From positions 1-51,127 of the forward strand of contig JAJEDN010000099.1 in the NCBI GenBank assembly GCA_022821495.1: a DNA stretch of 51,127 bases, in the 5' to 3' direction. Below are positions 17,567-26,635 of this stretch, in pieces. The position numbers were made by a program, and so were the translations under genes. The notes below the pieces were generated by a model. The model was not told the DNA's origin. It was given only the letters and a program-made list of their open reading frames with translations, and ran no database searches. This stretch comes from Candidatus Poribacteria bacterium (GTDB taxonomy: Bacteria; Poribacteria; WGA-4E; WGA-3G). How positions within the stretch are numbered: the first letter of the stretch is position 1; each line of letters starts with the position of its first letter.

Positions 17567-18583
17567 GTGATCTCAGAATACATCGACAAAATCAAAACCG
17601 GTGGCTCTCTACAGGTCAGTGAAGCCGAGCAATGTTTGAATACGATACTCGAAAAAGATGTGTCGGACAGACAGATCGCAGAACTGCTTATAACACTCTC
17701 TGAAAAAGGCGAAACCGCCAGTGAGATTCTCGGGTTCTCAAGGGCATTGTTGACGAAATCGAGACCCGTTCCTTTGCCTTCCAACGCCATCGATTCATGC
17801 GGCACGGGTGGTAGCGGTTTGGATCGGTTCAATGTCTCCACAACTGCAGCATTTATTTTGGCTGCTGGTGGTGTCCGAGCTATCAAACATGGCAATAAAG
17901 GTTCAAAACGACCGAATGGAAGTTTTGATCTGCTCGAAAAACTTGGCTGTGAATTCGATTTTGAAGACGACCGATTAGCGGACATTTTTGCCAGAACAAA
18001 GGTCTGTTTTCTCTTTGCTCGCACATACCATCCAGTGATGAAAAAAGTTGTAACTGCCAGACAAATGGCTGATAGAAGAACCATTTTTAATCTCAGTGCG
18101 CCGTTATGCAACCCCGCAAATCCGCAATATCAAATCCTGGGAACAGTTGACGCAAAGATGGGGAGACAATTGGCAGAAGTCCTCCGCCAACTTGGACGAC
18201 AACGGTTCTTAATTGTTATTGGTGAACCCGGAATTGATGAGGTTTCAGTTGCTGGCCCCACACATATATTTGAACTCGCTGACGGTATAATCAAAGAATA
18301 TGACATTAAACCTTCAGACTTCGGGATTAGTGAACGAGACTATAGGACCATTCCAGGCGGCGATAACGACGAAAATGCAGAAATCTTCTTATCTCTTCTA
18401 CAAAACCAAACGCCTGAATCAATCTTGGATATGGTCTGCCTGAATGCTGGGGCAGCCTTCTACTGTTTTGGAAGGACAGACTCAATTAAGGAAGGTTTCG
18501 ATCTGAGCAAAAGCCTCTTCGCCAAGGGTTTAGTTCAAGAAAAATTTCTTGAATATAAGCATTTATCCAATGAAATAGATTGA
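17567..18583 (+). CDS. TrpD-like anthranilate phosphoribosyltransferase family protein
   Basis: A 338-residue protein starting at GTG with GGAAGG 8 bases upstream. Features are the helical N-terminus, SCGTGGSGLDRFNVSTTAAF (PRPP-binding glycine loop), IKHGNKGSKRPNGSFDLLEKLG, and ILGTVDAKMGRQLAEVLRQLG with IDEVSVAGPTHIFEL. It therefore belongs to the TrpD/glycosyltransferase family 3 fold. The usual KHGNRxxSSxxGSAD loop that holds anthranilate and PRPP is altered, and no other trp gene is nearby. It may be a TrpD or a TrpD2-like paralogue with another role. The next methyltransferase starts 3 bases after its stop. Confidence 0.8.
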   Translation: MISEYIDKIKTGGSLQVSEAEQCLNTILEKDVSDRQIAELLITLSEKGETASEILGFSRALLTKSRPVPLPSNAIDSCGTGGSGLDRFNVSTTAAFILAAGGVRAIKHGNKGSKRPNGSFDLLEKLGCEFDFEDDRLADIFARTKVCFLFARTYHPVMKKVVTARQMADRRTIFNLSAPLCNPANPQYQILGTVDAKMGRQLAEVLRQLGRQRFLIVIGEPGIDEVSVAGPTHIFELADGIIKEYDIKPSDFGISERDYRTIPGGDNDENAEIFLSLLQNQTPESILDMVCLNAGAAFYCFGRTDSIKEGFDLSKSLFAKGLVQEKFLEYKHLSNEID

Positions 18584-18586
18584 GAT

Positions 18587-19381
18587 ATGAAAACCACAAA
18601 ACCGCGACAATATTGGAACGATTACGCATCTCGATTCAAGAATCGAAGTTTGGCGGAAACATACGAACTCCGCCCTCCGTATCCAGATGAAACGTATAAG
18701 ATACTTCTCAGTTTGCTTGGAGAATTGAGAGGGAGGATATTAGATGTCGGATGTGGTACAGGAAAAATAGCACGGAGGCTTGTTGATCATGTAGACGGTG
18801 TTGATGCAGTTGATTTCTCGCAGGAAATGATTCGTATCGGAAAATCACTCGCGAATGGCGATCATCCAAACCTCCGATGGATCAATGGACCTGTCGAAAC
18901 AGTGCAGCTGTATCCACCCTACAGTATGGTGACGGCTGGTGCAAGTATTCATTGGATGGAGTGGGATGTCGTTTTTCCGAGATTCAAGGAGGTGCTGACG
19001 ACAGACGGGTATCTTGTGATTATTGATGGGGATCGTCCCATCAGAGCACCTTGGCATGACCCAGAACTTTCATTAATCCGTAAGTATTCCACTAACAAGC
19101 ACCATGAAACGATAGATCTAATCCAAGAACTCGTGGACAGAGGGCATCTACATCTGGTTGGAGATAAACTGACAACACCGGTGAGTTTCTCACAACCACT
19201 TAGAAACTATGTCCAATCCTTTTATTCGAGACAAAGCATGTCCAAAGAGCACATGGGAACGGAAAACGTCAAGGCATTTGATACCGAATTATCGCATGTC
19301 TTGTCCGACTTTGTTGATGATGCCGGACGCCTTAGTTTCCAATTAGAAGCGCGGGTTACTTGGGGAAAACCGCTCGCATAG
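18587..19381 (+). CDS. Class I SAM-dependent methyltransferase
   Basis: A 264-residue methyltransferase. The N-terminal YWNDYASRFKNRSLAETYELRPPYPDET is followed by motif I ILDVGCGTGKIARRL (about 50-64), VDAVDFSQEMI, and MVTAGASIHWMEWD near the motif IV/V region. This layout matches the methyltransferase at 2379 (RPGYPAEL, GCGTGKA, ISATAFHW), so the two are paralogues. It is in the same operon as the TrpD-like gene (3-base gap), which hints at a shared pathway, but the acceptor is unknown. Confidence 0.88.
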   Translation: MKTTKPRQYWNDYASRFKNRSLAETYELRPPYPDETYKILLSLLGELRGRILDVGCGTGKIARRLVDHVDGVDAVDFSQEMIRIGKSLANGDHPNLRWINGPVETVQLYPPYSMVTAGASIHWMEWDVVFPRFKEVLTTDGYLVIIDGDRPIRAPWHDPELSLIRKYSTNKHHETIDLIQELVDRGHLHLVGDKLTTPVSFSQPLRNYVQSFYSRQSMSKEHMGTENVKAFDTELSHVLSDFVDDAGRLSFQLEARVTWGKPLA

Positions 19382-19408
19382 AACATAAAGACTAAACATG
19401 CCACCGAA

Positions 19409-21523
19409 TCATTGTTCGTCGGTTTCTCCAGAAAGACGGAAGTTCGGACCGCCATCGGTCGATAGGATAGTAAAACCGCTCCACGCCCACCGTTTGTACT
19501 TACCTTTTCCGCGTGTATAGATCACCTGCGTCAGATGTTCATCGGTAATTGTGATGTTGTAACGCTTCTCAACCGTCTCATTTCCTGCTGGGATCCGCAA
19601 TCGTTGAATCTGTTTCTCACCACCCGCAATGAGGTTTATCTCTAACGGTTCAGATTCGCTGGCACTAAAATAGCATATCACTTCGTAGGTGCCATTCGGA
19701 AGTGCCACTCGGAAAACCCCATCTTCCGCCCCCCAAATGCTATCCTCGTAAAGCTGCGAAACTTCAGGTTCATTTTCAAAACCGTCTCGTTCTGATTGCG
19801 TTAGCCAACCGTATTGCCCATCAGTATAGACCGTATCCGTATGGATAACGATGTGTCCTGGTGCTGTCTGTCCATAATCGGGTTGCATGTCAAAAGCAAC
19901 AGTCCCTCCACTCCATATTTCAGAGTCTGGTGTTGCGCGCTTCCGGCGATAGAGCCGGTTATAGTCGGTGGAATTAAGGAGTTCATACTCTTCTTCCAAA
20001 CCAACGACATCATCGTATTCCGTCCGCCATATAATAACGTAATCAGCAGGAAACTCCTTTCCTGTTTCTTTGTATTGCAGCGGAAAATGGTCGGTATCCG
20101 CCTCGTAATTATCAAGATAGGCGATTCCCTTTTTCACTGCCAGTAAGCACTCAATGTGTCCGAACGGTTCAACGTACTTGGGTGTAAAACCGAGCGAATC
20201 TGAAAAACCGCCCCATTCCCCGGGCTCACTCGTGAGGATCGTATCCTCTTCGGACATGCCTTCCAATAAGAGGGCATTGGCGATGTCTCGATTGAGTAGC
20301 CTGTATGTGTGAACATTATAACCGAGATGCCATAAGGATAAGACGATGATGACACCTGCTATCCCATAGTTTACGTAGCGATGCACGTTGACAGCGAAGA
20401 ACGGAAGCAGCACAAGGAATATGTACAGATGAAACCGATCGTTTATCCAACCGCCGCTGTAGCCTGACCACGGAGCTATGAAATACATCGCAGTGATGAA
20501 GATTGCCATAATCAAAAACCCATCCATCTGACTCACAATACGCATCCAAAGTCGTTCGCCAGTCTCTTTCCATTCCTCAGATTCACGAAATTGAGCGCAT
20601 TGCCGAATTCTACCGATGATCGTGAGCAAAAAGACGATAGCAAAAAAGACTAATAGCATGCGTCCGATAAGCACGTGATCGTCCCGAAAAGAGACCAAGG
20701 ATTTCATGCCAAAGAAATAGTCATTTAGCCAATCAAAGCCCTTATGCTCACCGCCCGTCCCGTGAGCGTTGGAAAGATAGAAATAGTAGGAGAACAGGAT
20801 AAAGTAAGCAGGTATAAGACTTCCGATGAAAGTCAGTGCGGGTTTGAGTTTCGTCAAACCGTCCTTGAAACGCTGTGCCAATGGCTGTGCTGTCTCTTTG
20901 TAACCCCATATACCACGTAGGGCATCGTGAAACGATAAAAAGAGAGCGAAGAACGTCAACGACATAATGAGCAATGCATAAGAGTGATAGTGCGTGAGAT
21001 AAGTCACCAACAGCAATATATATATGACCACGATATCGATGAGTCTGAGCTTATCCTTGATTCTCCACCAGTAGCCGAGTGTGAAGAAGAACAGAGACAT
21101 GCTAAGGACAAAGTTGTAAAACCCCATGTGAAGCAGGTAGTTATAGGCATAGAGAAACCCAAGCAGTCCGAAGACTATATTTCTTTTTTCGACACTATTG
21201 AGAAAATAGAGAAGGGAGAGCGGTAGGAGACCGATGCAGAGGGTCAACACGATCTTTTCGCAAATGAGTGGCGGAAAAACGTACAACAGTAGTAAAAGGA
21301 GCGCGTGGGATGTCCAGTTCGGAAAGACAGTAGCGTTCAGTTCGTAGACTTCGCGCAACCGATAGTTTTCGTGATTATGATACTCCTTCACAACATAAGA
21401 GTTGTAGATATGGCTTGCCCCATCCTGCGTTGGGAAATACTTGAAACCCCAGACCGGCAGAAGATGTAGCACCAGCATCACAATGACCGTGATATATCCA
21501 ACAGATAATAGACGTGCTTTCAT
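19409..21523 (-). CDS. Polytopic membrane protein, GT-C-like, with C-terminal carbohydrate-binding-like domain
   Basis: A 704-residue protein. The first 440 residues have about ten transmembrane segments, beginning with GYITVIVMLVLHLLPVWG and followed by FPTQDGASHIYNS, whose acidic residue sits in the first outside loop as in GT-C glycosyltransferases. Residues about 540-700 form a soluble beta domain (YGWLTQSERDGFEN, FRVALPNGTYEVICYFSAS, WAWSGFTIL) that resembles malectin/rhamnogalacturonan-lyase-like modules. It may add sugars to lipids or proteins at the membrane. No ribosome site of note. The C-terminal module is unusual for this type. Substrates are unknown. Confidence 0.68.
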   Translation of the reverse strand: MKARLLSVGYITVIVMLVLHLLPVWGFKYFPTQDGASHIYNSYVVKEYHNHENYRLREVYELNATVFPNWTSHALLLLLLYVFPPLICEKIVLTLCIGLLPLSLLYFLNSVEKRNIVFGLLGFLYAYNYLLHMGFYNFVLSMSLFFFTLGYWWRIKDKLRLIDIVVIYILLLVTYLTHYHSYALLIMSLTFFALFLSFHDALRGIWGYKETAQPLAQRFKDGLTKLKPALTFIGSLIPAYFILFSYYFYLSNAHGTGGEHKGFDWLNDYFFGMKSLVSFRDDHVLIGRMLLVFFAIVFLLTIIGRIRQCAQFRESEEWKETGERLWMRIVSQMDGFLIMAIFITAMYFIAPWSGYSGGWINDRFHLYIFLVLLPFFAVNVHRYVNYGIAGVIIVLSLWHLGYNVHTYRLLNRDIANALLLEGMSEEDTILTSEPGEWGGFSDSLGFTPKYVEPFGHIECLLAVKKGIAYLDNYEADTDHFPLQYKETGKEFPADYVIIWRTEYDDVVGLEEEYELLNSTDYNRLYRRKRATPDSEIWSGGTVAFDMQPDYGQTAPGHIVIHTDTVYTDGQYGWLTQSERDGFENEPEVSQLYEDSIWGAEDGVFRVALPNGTYEVICYFSASESEPLEINLIAGGEKQIQRLRIPAGNETVEKRYNITITDEHLTQVIYTRGKGKYKRWAWSGFTILSTDGGPNFRLSGETDEQ

Positions 21524-21728
21524 TACCCTTTTGACCTCATTAGCGTCCGTTGCTTTTCAATTCTACCCGAGTTTTATTCTAATAGATTTTCGTTTTTATT
21601 TCAATGCACAAAATTTTGCACAGACTCTTGATTGTTTTTTGACTTTATTTCTAAACTCTGTTATCATTTTTACAACTGGTGTATCGAAACTCGGCTTGGT
21701 GATAGGAAATCGTTTCAGAGGTAATTTG

Positions 21729-22478
21729 ATGGAAACAACACGAAAGATCGTTGCAATCGGTGGCGGAGAAATAGGAATGCAGGAAACCGCCGAAATCGAC
21801 AAGCGCATTGTTGAATTGACAGGTAAAACACGACCAAAGGCACTTTTCATTCCAACTGCCAGTGGCGATGCCCCTGGATACGTGGAGACTTTTGAGGCAT
21901 GTTATGGTAAGCACTATGGATGTCAAACGCGCACGCTTACCCTCATTCAAAATCCGCCTACGTTTGAAGAGATGTCGGCGTTGGTCTTAGATTCAGACCT
22001 GATTTATGTCGGTGGTGGAAACACCTATAGGATGATGAAAATATGGCGACGACTGGGGTTAGATACTGTGTTAGCGGAAGCTGCGTCTCGCGGTATTGTA
22101 CTGTCGGGTCTCAGCGCAGGAGCAATTTGCTGGTTCAAATACGGACACAGTGATTCGCGATCCTTCTCTGGCAACTCAGAGTGGAACCATATCCGTGTTA
22201 CCGGATTGGGATTCGTCAATGCCGTATATTGTCCGCATTATCACTTTGAGAAGCGGGAAGCAGGTTTTTCCGAGATGATTGGGAAACGCGGTGGCATCGG
22301 AATTGCCTGTGACAATAACGCAGCGATTGAAATTGTTGCGGATCACTACCGTGTCCTGACTTCTAACCCGAAGGCAAAGGCATACAAACTCTTCAAACGT
22401 GATGGGCACGCCGTTATCTCGGAACTATCTCAAAAGAAAGAATATACGTCTTTAGCCAGCCTCTTGCAACGGAAATAA
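21729..22478 (+). CDS. pepE: Peptidase E-like S51 dipeptidase
   Basis: The start at 21729 follows AGAGGTAATTTG and gives 249 residues; an upstream in-frame extension to 21441 runs into the divergent gene and is not supported. The protein shows IVAIGGGEIG, LIYVGGGNTYRMM, and the nucleophile elbow VLSGLSAGAICWF with Ser129, as in alpha-aspartyl dipeptidase PepE and cyanophycinase relatives. YCPHYHFEKR provides a histidine candidate. It cleaves dipeptides with N-terminal Asp or related substrates. It heads a plus-strand run ending with the M29 aminopeptidase, consistent with peptide breakdown. Confidence 0.88.
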   Translation: METTRKIVAIGGGEIGMQETAEIDKRIVELTGKTRPKALFIPTASGDAPGYVETFEACYGKHYGCQTRTLTLIQNPPTFEEMSALVLDSDLIYVGGGNTYRMMKIWRRLGLDTVLAEAASRGIVLSGLSAGAICWFKYGHSDSRSFSGNSEWNHIRVTGLGFVNAVYCPHYHFEKREAGFSEMIGKRGGIGIACDNNAAIEIVADHYRVLTSNPKAKAYKLFKRDGHAVISELSQKKEYTSLASLLQRK

Positions 22479-22486
22479 GTATCCCC

Positions 22487-23080
22487 ATGAAAATTCCGAG
22501 CATCGTTATCATCGGTGATGATTCGCAGGCTGGCACATACATCCTGCGGATTCGCCTCAAAGAAGATACCACATTACAATTCGGACGGTTCAAGAAAGGG
22601 AAACTGATTTCACTCCCTGCAGGCGACTATACTTATGTCGGTTCGGCACTATCGGAAAAAGGTGCCACTTCACTGGCGAGACGACTCGTTCGACACGCAA
22701 CTCGGAACGGCGATAAACCACCGCACGCTATCAGAGAAAAGATGGTAAGCCAATTCCAGAACTGTGGCTTGGGACCACCTAATCCGTTACCCCAAAACGG
22801 GAAAAAATTGTTTTGGAATATCGATTTTCTGTTAGATTTAGAATCGGCTGAAATTGTCAATATCATCGCAATTCGTTCCCCTGAACGCTTGGAATATACC
22901 ATTGCAGAATTGGTGGAACGCGACGCTGACACACAGATCATTGAAAAAGGTTTAGGCGCGAATGATACACCTCACAATACGCATATACTGCGTATTAACA
23001 CAGATGAGGTATGGTGGTCATCACTTGCTGATAATATACAGGAGAACTTTGTAAACCAAACGAACGACGCTGAAAGTTGA
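22487..23080 (+). CDS. DUF123 GIY-YIG-like protein
   Basis: A 197-residue protein. The pattern AGTYILRIRL ... FGRFKKGKLISLPAGDYTYVGSALSEKGATSLARRLVRHA is diagnostic of DUF123, a family within the GIY-YIG nuclease superfamily; the two signature tripeptides appear as TYI and YVG. KLFWNIDFLLDLE continues the conserved region. Members are stand-alone or fused to endonuclease III-type proteins; activity is unproven. The gene begins 8 bases after pepE and is probably cotranscribed. This protein is unrelated in detail to the GIY-YIG domain of the recombinase at 48071. Confidence 0.83.
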   Translation: MKIPSIVIIGDDSQAGTYILRIRLKEDTTLQFGRFKKGKLISLPAGDYTYVGSALSEKGATSLARRLVRHATRNGDKPPHAIREKMVSQFQNCGLGPPNPLPQNGKKLFWNIDFLLDLESAEIVNIIAIRSPERLEYTIAELVERDADTQIIEKGLGANDTPHNTHILRINTDEVWWSSLADNIQENFVNQTNDAES

Positions 23081-23138
23081 AATCTCTTACGCAACTCGCT
23101 TTTGAATTTTTATATCTCCAACAACTTCTGAGGTAAAT

Positions 23139-24251
23139 ATGCACGATCCACGACTTGATAAACTCGCAAATGTCCTTATAACCCACTCCACCAAAATCCA
23201 ACCCGGTGAATTCGTACTCATCGAAGGTATTGACATTCCACAAGAGATGGTCATTGCCCTCATTCGCGCCGTGCGGAAAGCAGACGGGATTCCACTCGTT
23301 GAACTGAAACAGAACCGTATCCAACGTGAAATCATTCTCGGCGGGGACGATGCAGGCATAAAATTGATGGGTGAATACGAAATATATCGCATGAAAAAGG
23401 TACAGGCATATATCGGCATACGTGGTAACCACAACATTACGGAGATGTCTGATGTCCCATCGGAGGCAATACAACGCTATCAAAAACATTGGCTACGACC
23501 GCTCAATGATATCCGCGTGCCAAAAACAAAATGGGTTGTGCTACGATGGCCCCACCCCGCGATGGCACAGCAGGCACAGATGAGCACAGAAGCATTTGAG
23601 GATTACTATTTCGACGTTTGCACGCTCGATTACAGCCGGATGGAACGAGCGATGGTGCCTCTCAAATCTCTAATGGAGGAAACGGATGAAGTCCACATCG
23701 TCGGTGAGAATACCGATTTACGGTTTAGTATCAAGGACATACCCGTTATCCCGTGTGCTGGCGAATATAATATACCTGACGGAGAATGCTTCACTTCGCC
23801 TGTGCGAGATTCAGTCAACGGCACGATCCATTTCAATACACCTACAATCTATCAGGGGACAACTTTTACCGATATTCGACTCCGCTTTGAAAGTGGCAAA
23901 ATCGTTGAGGCATCGGCGAATGACACTGAAAAACTCAATAATATCCTTGATACAGACGAAGGGGCGCGTTATATCGGCGAATTCGCTATTGCGTTCAACC
24001 CATATATTACAAATCCGATGCTCGATATTCTATTCGATGAGAAAATCGCCGGATCGTTTCATTTCACCCCCGGTCAGGCTTATGAAGAAGCAGATAACGG
24101 TGTCCGCTCCGCTGTCCATTGGGATATGGTGATGATTCAGACTCCTGAACACGGCGGTGGCGAAATGTATTTTGACGGAAACCTGATTCGGAAGGACGGA
24201 AGGTTTGTCCATCCAGCATTGGAAGCATTAAATCCGGAGAACTTGAAATGA
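23139..24251 (+). CDS. M29 family aminopeptidase
   Basis: A 370-residue thermophilic-metalloprotease (M29, AmpS/AmpT) family protein. Characteristic parts are GEFVLIEG near the N-terminus, IPCAGEYNIPDGECFTSPVRDSVNGTIHFNTP (metal and active-site strand), GARYIGEFAIAFNP, and the C-terminal HWDMVMIQTPEHGGGEMYFDGNLI with histidine and aspartate ligands. These are cytoplasmic aminopeptidases with dinuclear metal sites. An AGGTAAAT ribosome site precedes it. The stop overlaps the next gene's start by 4 bases. Together with pepE upstream it suggests peptide utilisation. Confidence 0.88.
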   Translation: MHDPRLDKLANVLITHSTKIQPGEFVLIEGIDIPQEMVIALIRAVRKADGIPLVELKQNRIQREIILGGDDAGIKLMGEYEIYRMKKVQAYIGIRGNHNITEMSDVPSEAIQRYQKHWLRPLNDIRVPKTKWVVLRWPHPAMAQQAQMSTEAFEDYYFDVCTLDYSRMERAMVPLKSLMEETDEVHIVGENTDLRFSIKDIPVIPCAGEYNIPDGECFTSPVRDSVNGTIHFNTPTIYQGTTFTDIRLRFESGKIVEASANDTEKLNNILDTDEGARYIGEFAIAFNPYITNPMLDILFDEKIAGSFHFTPGQAYEEADNGVRSAVHWDMVMIQTPEHGGGEMYFDGNLIRKDGRFVHPALEALNPENLK

Positions 24252-24733
24252 GCAGAAGACAGCATTTGGTACACGGTGATCCACAACGGTTTGAAGTGGT
24301 CGCAGATTTCATCGCCGCACACTATGGCAACACGATCCACTATATCGCCGATGTCGCTGGTGGCAAGGGTATATTGACACGGCTTCTCGGGAAAAAGAAG
24401 AATTTCACATGCGAACTCATTGACCCGCGACGCACGGTGCTCAACGGTATTGACCATCGTCCTGAGCAGTTTGACCCTGAGATGGCAGATTACTATGACC
24501 TGTTAGTGGGACTCCATCCGGACGGTGCACTGCGTCAATTGGGAGAAGCAGCACTTCTACGACCTGCCGTAATAATTCCGTGCTGCAACTTTTGGGATGA
24601 GCAACGCCGCGGTCAGTATGAATTATTGGAAGCAATTGAGGCGTTCTATCGGCAACATTCAGTCCAGTTTGAGCGAATTGAACTCGACTTCAAGGGACCG
24701 AAGAACATCGCTATCGTATCCGCCCCCACTTAA
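24248..24733 (+). CDS. Small Rossmann (methyltransferase-like) protein
   Basis: A 161-residue cytoplasmic protein. IHYIADVAGGKGILTRLLGKK is a Rossmann loop of the SAM-binding type, and YYDLLVGLHPDGALRQLGEAALLRPAVIIPCCNFW resembles methyltransferases of the METTL25/RRNAD1 kind, in which a cysteine pair follows the strand. It is shorter than a full methyltransferase, but no frame break is visible. It overlaps the aminopeptidase stop (ATGA), so coupled translation is likely. Substrate is unknown. Confidence 0.65.
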   Translation: MSRRQHLVHGDPQRFEVVADFIAAHYGNTIHYIADVAGGKGILTRLLGKKKNFTCELIDPRRTVLNGIDHRPEQFDPEMADYYDLLVGLHPDGALRQLGEAALLRPAVIIPCCNFWDEQRRGQYELLEAIEAFYRQHSVQFERIELDFKGPKNIAIVSAPT

Positions 24734-24800
24734 ACCTTAAAGCAGATGCTGACTCCAATACGCCTCTAACTACAATTCGGTTTGCAAAAAAGGATTAATT

Positions 24801-26237
24801 ATGGCACAACAACCCAACATTCTCTTTCTTTTGACCGATCAGCAACGTTTCGATTCACTCGGCTGCAATGGTGCCCCTATTTGTAGAACGCCTGCCGTTG
24901 ACGAAATCGCCGCAACAGGTATGCGGTTCACAAACGCCTATACGCCTATCGCGCTCTGTTCACCGGCGCGCGGGTCTTTACTCACCGGACTCTATCCCCA
25001 TAATCATGGACAGCTCTCAAACATGGGCAATTTTAACGGTGTCTTTGCGAACCAGATTCTTGACAAACCTGCATACCCAAAACTTATGACGGAAGCAGGC
25101 TATCGCGTAAGTTGTATCGGTAAATGGCATCTCGCTAAGCAGGGGGACACCGAGTTCTGGGGATACGACAAATGGCACCCGTATAATGAGTGGCATCAGT
25201 GGCTCCGTGAGGACGGGATTGACTTCCGAATTGATAGGGATGCTGTCCAACCCTTTGAGTGGGGAGGCGAAGCACCCTTCTACGGCAGACTCCCACTCCC
25301 CGTTGAGCGGACCATGGAATCGTGGACAGCGGATAAAACGATTGAATTAATCAACGGTTATTCAGATGCCGAACCACCCTTTATGATTGCCGCGAATTTC
25401 TTCGGACCGCATTTCCCGTATGCCGTACCAGCACCTTACGATACGATGTACGACCCGAACACTGTGGAACGGTGGGGTAACTTTGATGAACAGTTCATCA
25501 ACAAACCGCTCATCCAACAGAAAGAGATGCTCCGGTGGAACGCCAGCCATCTGACATGGCCCGATTGGCAGAAGGTCATCGCTGCGTATTGGGGGTTCTG
25601 CACTTTCATTGACGATCAGGTCCGACGGATTTTCGATTGTCTTGAAGCGAACGGTTTGGCGGAAAATACCGTCATTATCTTTTCAACCGATCACGGGGAT
25701 ATGCTTGGCAGCCATCGGCTTTTCAATAAAGGATTCCACATGTACGAAGAGACGCACCATATTCCGCTCGTGATCCGTTGGCCCGGTGCAACGTCACCCG
25801 GCACTACGTGCGATGAATTCGTGAACCTTGTAGATCTCATGCCAACATTTTTAGAACTCAGCGGTGCAGCGATGCCCGATAATCTTGATGGGAGATCAAT
25901 CGTTCCGCTTTTGAAGGGAGAGAGCGTAACTGACTGGCCCGATGACGTGTTCGCCGAATTTCACGGATACGAGCCGACGCTTGCCACTGTCAGGATGGTG
26001 CGAACAGATTCGTGGAAGTACGTCTACAATCCATACAGCGAGGACGAACTCTACGACATGAAAAGCGATCCGCATGAACTCCATAACTTAGCGAACCACC
26101 TCGGCTACAAACACGTGCTTCGTCGTATGAAAGCACGCATGGTCGATCGTTTGCGTGAAACGAAAGACAACATCGTCATGGAAGGTGGATGGCAGAGCAA
26201 TTCCTTTGACCTGCTTGTGTCAGAACGAGAACGGTAG
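24801..26237 (+). CDS. Formylglycine-dependent sulfatase
   Basis: A 478-residue alkaline-phosphatase-superfamily sulfatase. The metal aspartates are in FLLTDQQ, and the formylglycine motif is C53-S-P-A-R (LCSPARGSLLTG), so Cys53 needs maturation by a formylglycine-generating enzyme, which is not in this window. FSTDHGDMLGSH provides the second metal site, and the C-terminal YDMKSDPHELHNLA is typical. No signal peptide is evident, so a cytoplasmic location is possible. Such enzymes desulfate host or algal glycans and fit sponge-associated life. An AAAGGATTAATT site precedes the ATG. Confidence 0.93.
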   Translation: MAQQPNILFLLTDQQRFDSLGCNGAPICRTPAVDEIAATGMRFTNAYTPIALCSPARGSLLTGLYPHNHGQLSNMGNFNGVFANQILDKPAYPKLMTEAGYRVSCIGKWHLAKQGDTEFWGYDKWHPYNEWHQWLREDGIDFRIDRDAVQPFEWGGEAPFYGRLPLPVERTMESWTADKTIELINGYSDAEPPFMIAANFFGPHFPYAVPAPYDTMYDPNTVERWGNFDEQFINKPLIQQKEMLRWNASHLTWPDWQKVIAAYWGFCTFIDDQVRRIFDCLEANGLAENTVIIFSTDHGDMLGSHRLFNKGFHMYEETHHIPLVIRWPGATSPGTTCDEFVNLVDLMPTFLELSGAAMPDNLDGRSIVPLLKGESVTDWPDDVFAEFHGYEPTLATVRMVRTDSWKYVYNPYSEDELYDMKSDPHELHNLANHLGYKHVLRRMKARMVDRLRETKDNIVMEGGWQSNSFDLLVSERER

Positions 26238-26635
26238 GAACGAGTTTACCTCGCCTGCTGCGGAAGGATACATTGATTACATAAAATTTCATAGCAGCTT
26301 TTAACGAACCTGCGACTAAAACCGCCAAAAACCCAGTCTTATATTAGGTTTACGGCACTTCATAAAATTCATAGCATTCTCGATTTGCTATGAAAACTGT
26401 GAAATTTTACACCATTTTTCGGCATCCCGATTTATCTATACAACCGACAGAAAGCCGAAACTGAATGGCTCTGTGAAAATCTGCGATTCAGATTTGAAAG
26501 AAATATGCAAATGTGATAACATGTTTATACTTTAAAATTCAAAAACGGTAGCCTACAACAGCGGCACAGGCGGATTTCAGGAATGGATCTAATAGTCTTA
26601 ATGCCCGCTACTTCTCCGCAAGGTAAATTAGAAAA
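26238..26635. other. Intergenic region with direct repeats and a recombinase-leader fragment
   Basis: No credible gene is seen. It contains two near-identical motifs (ATAAAATTTCATAGCA near 26280 and ATAAAATTCATAGCA near 26361) and, from 26390 to 26461, a segment closely matching the leader of the GIY-YIG-recombinase gene (49351-49423). The fragment encodes MKTVKFYTIFRHPDL and then shifts frame and stops. Confidence 0.6.
26390..26461 (+). repeat. Copy of the recombinase leader sequence
   Basis: About 72 bases match, in the same order and with only a few changes, the stretch on the minus strand at 49423-49351 just upstream of the GIY-YIG-recombinase start. Both read MKT(V/M)KFYTIFRHPDL. Sequence further upstream does not match. 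It may be a scar of a related mobile gene or a shared site. Confidence 0.7.

Noticed and set aside
26390..26461. Small protein MKTVKFYTIFRHPDL...
   Set aside because: It ends after about 24 codons and matches a leader of another gene, so it is scored as a repeat and not a gene.
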